From NCBI GenBank assembly GCA_022712075.1, contig JALAHE010000328.1, forward strand, positions 1 through 11,576: a stretch of 11,576 bases of DNA. The letters are read 5' to 3'. This DNA is from Galactobacter sp. Its GTDB lineage: Bacteria > Actinomycetota > Actinomycetes > Actinomycetales > Micrococcaceae. The notes below the pieces were generated by a model. That model did no database searches, was not told the DNA's origin, and was given only the letters and a program-made list of their open reading frames with translations. Numbering within the stretch: position 1 is the stretch's first letter; each line of letters opens with the position of its first letter. This document shows positions 8,646 to 11,576 of the stretch, piece after piece. A program made the translations under genes and the position numbers.

Positions 8646-9929
8646 GTGAGCATCCAGCAGATCGCCACCCCCGAGACCACCGACCCCACGGGCTTCCTTC
8701 CCGACTTCGCGACCATGTCGTCCTTCGGCGCCACGGCCGGCGGCGGCGTGGAGCGCCAGGCGGCGAGCCAGGCAGACCACGCGACCCGCGCGTGGTTCAA
8801 AGGCTGGCTGGGCGAGCGCGGCTTCACCGTCCGTGAGGACGCGATCGGCAACATCTTTGGCCTCTACGAGCTGGTCCCGGGCGCGCCGTATGTGCTGATG
8901 GGTTCGCACCTGGACTCGCAGCCGCTGGCCGGGCGCTTCGACGGCGCGTACGGCGTGCTCGCGGCGGCCCACGCCGCGCACGCCGTGGTGCGCGCCAGCG
9001 CCGAGGGTCGCGTGACGCCCGCCCTCAACGTCGCCGTGGTGGACTGGTTCAACGAGGAGGGAAGCCGCTTTGCCCCCAGCATGATGGGCTCCTCCGTTGC
9101 CACGGGCAAGCTCGCGCTCGCGGAGGCGCTGGCCGTCACCGACACGGCCGGCATCACCGTTGCCGAGGCGCTGGGCGAGCGCCCCGAGCCGGTCCCGGGC
9201 CTCGAGGTGGCCTCCTACGCGGAGATCCACATCGAGCAGGGTCGCCTGCTGGAGGAGGCGGAGACGACCATCGGCCTCGTCCACGCCACATGGGCCGCGA
9301 GCAAGTACCGCATCAGCGTCAACGGCGCGCAGGCGCACACGGGCGCCACCGTCATGGAGGACCGCCGCGACGCGCTCTACGGCGCCTCGCTGCTGGTCGT
9401 GGCCGTCCGCGAACTGACCGAGGAGCTGCCCGCCGGGGCCCTTCACTCCTCCGTCTCCGAGATGGAGGTGCTGCCGAACTCGCCCGTGACGCTGGCCCGC
9501 CAGGTCAACATGAACCTCGACCTGCGTTCCGGTTCCGAGGAGGTGCTGGCGCGCGCCAACGAGCTGCTGGCCGCGAAGTTCGAGGCGATCGAGGCCAAGG
9601 CCAAGGTCAGCATCGAGCGCCGCCTGACCCACTCGTGGGGCCTCGTCGACTACCCCGCCGGCGGCGTGGAGCTCGCCCGCGAGTCCGCCGCCGCGCTCGG
9701 CCTCAGCCACACGCCGATCATGACCGTGGCCGGCCACGACTCCACCAACATGAAGGACGTCGTCCCGACCGTCATGCTCTTCGTCCCGAGCATCCAGGGC
9801 GTCTCCCACAACGAGGCCGAGGACACGCGCGACGCCGACGCCGTGGACGGCGTGGCCATGCTCTCCGACGTCGCGGCCCGCCTCGTGGGCGGCGAGCTGC
9901 ATGAGGGTGGTTCCTACCGCCTCGCGTGA
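8646..9929 (+). CDS. M20-family amidase: N-carbamoyl-L-amino acid hydrolase / allantoate amidohydrolase-like
   Basis: A 427-residue zinc-type hydrolase that releases ammonia and CO2 from carbamoyl or ureido compounds. The GTG at 8646 with GCGGAG about seven bases upstream opens the family-like sequence. Metal and catalytic landmarks: His88 in GSHLDSQP, Asp99 in GRFDGAYGV, Glu137/Glu138 in FNEEGSRF, His195 in AEIHIEQG, His231 in AQAHTGAT of the lid domain, NMNLDLRS at 288-295, GHDSTNM near 363-369, and the terminal His388 in GVSHNEAE. GSHLDSQP, GRFDG and EIHIEQG together mark the HyuC/AllC/UAB branch rather than ordinary M20 peptidases. Which of L-carbamoylase, allantoate amidohydrolase or beta-ureidopropionase it is cannot be decided here. 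The gene follows the amidohydrolase by 55 bases, so the product of one may be the substrate of the other. Confidence 0.9.
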   Translation: MSIQQIATPETTDPTGFLPDFATMSSFGATAGGGVERQAASQADHATRAWFKGWLGERGFTVREDAIGNIFGLYELVPGAPYVLMGSHLDSQPLAGRFDGAYGVLAAAHAAHAVVRASAEGRVTPALNVAVVDWFNEEGSRFAPSMMGSSVATGKLALAEALAVTDTAGITVAEALGERPEPVPGLEVASYAEIHIEQGRLLEEAETTIGLVHATWAASKYRISVNGAQAHTGATVMEDRRDALYGASLLVVAVRELTEELPAGALHSSVSEMEVLPNSPVTLARQVNMNLDLRSGSEEVLARANELLAAKFEAIEAKAKVSIERRLTHSWGLVDYPAGGVELARESAAALGLSHTPIMTVAGHDSTNMKDVVPTVMLFVPSIQGVSHNEAEDTRDADAVDGVAMLSDVAARLVGGELHEGGSYRLA

Positions 9930-9953
9930 GGCGAGGCACTCAGGGTGAGCGGG

Positions 9954-9981
9954 CGGCGTCGGGCATGAAAGCCCGGCGCCG
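9954..9981 (+). terminator. terminator of the M20 hydrolase gene
   Basis: Eleven-base arms (9954-9964 and 9971-9981), complementary except for one G-U pair, enclose the loop ATGAAA. The hairpin starts 25 bases after the stop codon. There is no U-tract. Repeat element C begins 18 bases further on, so this terminator and hairpin 1 of C are neighbours. Confidence 0.65.
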
Positions 9982-9999
9982 CTTGGCGCTGCTCCCACG

Positions 10000-10110
10000 T
10001 TTGCGTGCCTTGCGCCGGGAAGCGCCCCGCGTCCCGGCGCAAGGCACGCAAACTTTTGCCGAGGGGCACGACGCCGCGTGCTTGGCGAGTGCCGCGTGTC
10101 GCCTTCCGCG
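10000..10110 (+). repeat. composite palindromic repeat element C (truncated)
   Basis: Hairpin 1 is present with perfect 21-base arms (10000-10020 and 10032-10052). The outer part of the arm is the same as in A and B (TTTGCGTGCCTTGCGCC), but the inner part is GGGA facing TCCC instead of TCAA facing TTGA. The 17-base spacer differs in sequence but has the same length. The box at 10070-10093 is conserved. Similarity fades about 10110 and the 3' arm of hairpin 2 is missing. It is in the same orientation as A and B and lies between the M20 hydrolase and the second MFS gene. Confidence 0.8.
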
Positions 10111-10267
10111 GCCGTTGACTCTCCCGGCGGCGCGCTTGCATGTGCGTGCCCAAAGCCCCGAACGCTGTGGCCCCGGTCACGCCGCCTGGGGGAATGTCGC
10201 CAAGGAGCGCGGGCCGCCCATCCCCCGGAGCGCCCGCGCCAGCACCCCACACTTTGGAGGATCTCCC
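10111..10267 (+). other. leader region of the second MFS gene
   Basis: No gene is seen here. TTGACT at 10115-10120 is a good -35 hexamer but nothing at 17-18 bases downstream is a convincing -10. The final part holds GGAGG at 10256-10260, seven bases before the ATG at 10268. With a terminator and element C upstream, the MFS gene probably has its own promoter in this stretch, but I could not place it. Confidence 0.3.
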
Positions 10268-11461
10268 ATGACGACCACCGCCAGGTCCGGCACGGACCTG
10301 AAGTTCAACCTCTACATCGCCGCCTTCTCCGCGGTGCTGTACTCAGTGCTGCTCGTAGCACCCATCGTCACGAGCCAGCTCATGGTCCAGTTCAGCCTCG
10401 ACGCCTCCTCGGCCGGCCTGCTGGCCTCCGTGGAGCTCGGCTGCTTCTCCCTGGCCACGCTCCCGGCGTACCTGTGGCTGCGCCGCGCGAACATCCGCAC
10501 CGTGACGATCCTGTGCGGCTCGCTCGTGGTGCTCGGCAACGTGCTCTCGGCGCTCATGCCCACCTACGGCCTGCTGCTCCTGATGCGCGGCCTCACCGCG
10601 CTGGCCGCCGGCTCCATCACGGTCATCATCCTCTCGCTCTCGGCGAAGACCTCGAAGCCCTCGCGCTCCTACGGCATCTTCATCGTGGCGCAGCTGGGCA
10701 TGGGTGCCGTGATCCTCTTCCTCTTCCCGGCGATCTACGCCGGCAAGCCCGTCGCCGCCGTGTACTTCACGCTCGCCGCCCTCGGCCTGCTGTGCCTGCC
10801 CTTCGCGTGGTGCCTGCAGGGCCACGAGCTCTCCGCCAAGGCCAACCCGGTCGCGGCCGTCGCCGCCGGCACCCGCCGCGTGCTGCCCTTCGTCGCCGCG
10901 CTCGTTGCAGTGTTTGGCTTCTACGTTGCCCTCGGCGGAGTGTGGACCTTCATGGCCAAGATCGCCGAGAGCGGCGGCACCTCGCTCGGCACCGCGTCCA
11001 CCACCATCGGCGTCGCGACGCTGTTTGGCGTCGCCGCCTCGCTCGTCGGCACGCTCGTGGGCGAGGGCTCCCGCGCCAAGTACTACGTCCTGGGCGGCTA
11101 CGCGGCCATGGCGGCCTCGATGTTCCTGCTCTTCGGCGCCCCGGGCCTGGTCCGCTTCGCCCTCTCCGCGATCCTCTTCAAGATCGCCTGGTCGTGGCTG
11201 CTGCCCTTCCTGCTCGCCGCGGTCTCCCGCGTGGGCGGCGCGCACGTCATGAACTCGACGAACCTCATGATCGGCACCGGCCTGGCCGCAGGCCCGATCC
11301 TCGCCGGCGCCGTCATCGACGCCACGGGCGGCTTCACGCTCATGCTGACCGTCTCGATCGTCATCCTGGCCGTGTCCATTGCCTGCTCCGTGGTGGTCAT
11401 GCGCGCCCCCGCGGCCGCCGCGGCGCCCGCCGCCGAGCCGGAGCTCGCCGGGGCCCGCTGA
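10268..11461 (+). CDS. MFS transporter, 12 membrane segments
   Basis: A 397-residue membrane carrier, normal length for a compact 12-helix MFS protein. The ATG at 10268 has GGAGG seven bases upstream. Hydrophobic segments run from residue 14 to about 380, with a polar central loop near 188-200 and a short Ala/Pro-rich C-terminal tail. The loop 2-3 region reads LPAYLWLRRANIRTV, lacking the Asp and Gly of the usual GxLaDrxGrr motif, so motif A is degenerate; MRGLTALAAGSI at 106-117 corresponds to the conserved helix-4 Arg motif. No subfamily could be assigned, and it is not MHS-like. By position it may import the substrate or export a product of the amidohydrolase/M20 pair, but a terminator and repeat element separate it from them. 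Confidence 0.82.
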   Translation: MTTTARSGTDLKFNLYIAAFSAVLYSVLLVAPIVTSQLMVQFSLDASSAGLLASVELGCFSLATLPAYLWLRRANIRTVTILCGSLVVLGNVLSALMPTYGLLLLMRGLTALAAGSITVIILSLSAKTSKPSRSYGIFIVAQLGMGAVILFLFPAIYAGKPVAAVYFTLAALGLLCLPFAWCLQGHELSAKANPVAAVAAGTRRVLPFVAALVAVFGFYVALGGVWTFMAKIAESGGTSLGTASTTIGVATLFGVAASLVGTLVGEGSRAKYYVLGGYAAMAASMFLLFGAPGLVRFALSAILFKIAWSWLLPFLLAAVSRVGGAHVMNSTNLMIGTGLAAGPILAGAVIDATGGFTLMLTVSIVILAVSIACSVVVMRAPAAAAAPAAEPELAGAR

Positions 11462-11482
11462 GGTCTCAGCCCAACGCCCGAC

Positions 11483-11513
11483 GGCGCGTGGCCAGGTTTC
11501 CTGGCCACGCGCC
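11483..11513 (+). terminator. terminator of the second MFS gene
   Basis: Perfect 14-base arms (11483-11496 and 11500-11513) flank a TTT loop, starting 21 bases after the stop codon. The stem is very GC-rich and without a U-tract. It could serve both directions. Confidence 0.8.
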
Positions 11514-11533
11514 CTCGCGCTGTGTGGGGGTGG

Positions 11534-11556
11534 GGAGGCCGCGCCACCCGGCCTCC
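11534..11556. repeat. short inverted repeat, possible second terminator
   Basis: GGAGGCCG (11534-11541) and CGGCCTCC (11549-11556) form an 8-bp stem with a 7-base loop. It may terminate a convergent gene lying beyond the window edge; nothing in the window tests this. Confidence 0.35.
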
Positions 11557-11576
11557 GTCCGTCCGCAGCCCCGACC

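Noticed and set aside
6593..8854. A 753-codon open frame on the minus strand opposite the amidohydrolase gene, and similar long frames opposite mmsA (1835-3301) and the M20 gene (8601-10250).
   Set aside because: They are antisense shadows produced by high GC codon usage; the proteins are Arg/Gly/Ala/His-rich, carry no motif, and the opposite strand encodes clear families.

Overview
The window is very GC-rich, with G or C at almost every third codon position, frequent GTG starts and strong AGGAG-type ribosome binding sites. With its gene content (a valine-catabolic mmsA operon, a PucR-family regulator, an MHS-type transporter), this suggests a high-GC actinobacterium, most likely one of the Micrococcales. 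The genus cannot be fixed from the sequence alone. It looks like an ordinary chromosomal catabolic region; no tRNA, rRNA, CRISPR array, transposase or phage gene is visible.

Left part (1-3229, all on the minus strand): a distal valine-degradation operon in the order mmsA (methylmalonate-semialdehyde dehydrogenase), 3-hydroxyisobutyryl-CoA hydrolase, mmsB (3-hydroxyisobutyrate dehydrogenase). The three enzymes perform consecutive steps. mmsA and the hydrolase overlap as ATGA. The hydrolase has no stop codon before mmsB and reads into it in frame, so the two may form one bifunctional protein unless the sequence contains an indel. The leftmost ~92 bases are a G/C-only smear in which the mmsB homology breaks off abruptly, probably an assembly or sequencing artefact.

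Middle (3302-4049): a gene-free stretch of about 700 bases. It holds a candidate mmsA promoter and operator, then two ~95% identical 208-bp composite palindromic elements (A and B), a remnant, and a transcription terminator. A third, truncated copy (C) lies at about 10000-10110. Each of A, B and C has a near-perfect 21-22 bp hairpin followed, exactly 17 nt later, by a conserved box; in A and B that box starts a second long imperfect hairpin. The first hairpin shows compensatory changes between copies. This repeat family is the most unusual thing here.

Right part (4050-11461): a catabolic cluster around a PucR-type regulator (5515-6825, minus). Downstream of it on the minus strand is an MHS-family transporter gene (4050-5384). 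Divergent from it are a YtcJ-like amidohydrolase (6965-8590), an M20-family carbamoylase/allantoate-amidohydrolase-like enzyme (8646-9929) and a second MFS transporter (10268-11461). Together they look like uptake and stepwise hydrolysis of an amide or ureido compound under local control; the substrate cannot be read from the sequence. Candidate operators with TGTGC/GCACA half-sites occur both upstream of the MHS transporter and in the pucR-amidohydrolase divergent region. Clear hairpin terminators close the M20 gene, the MHS gene and the last MFS gene.
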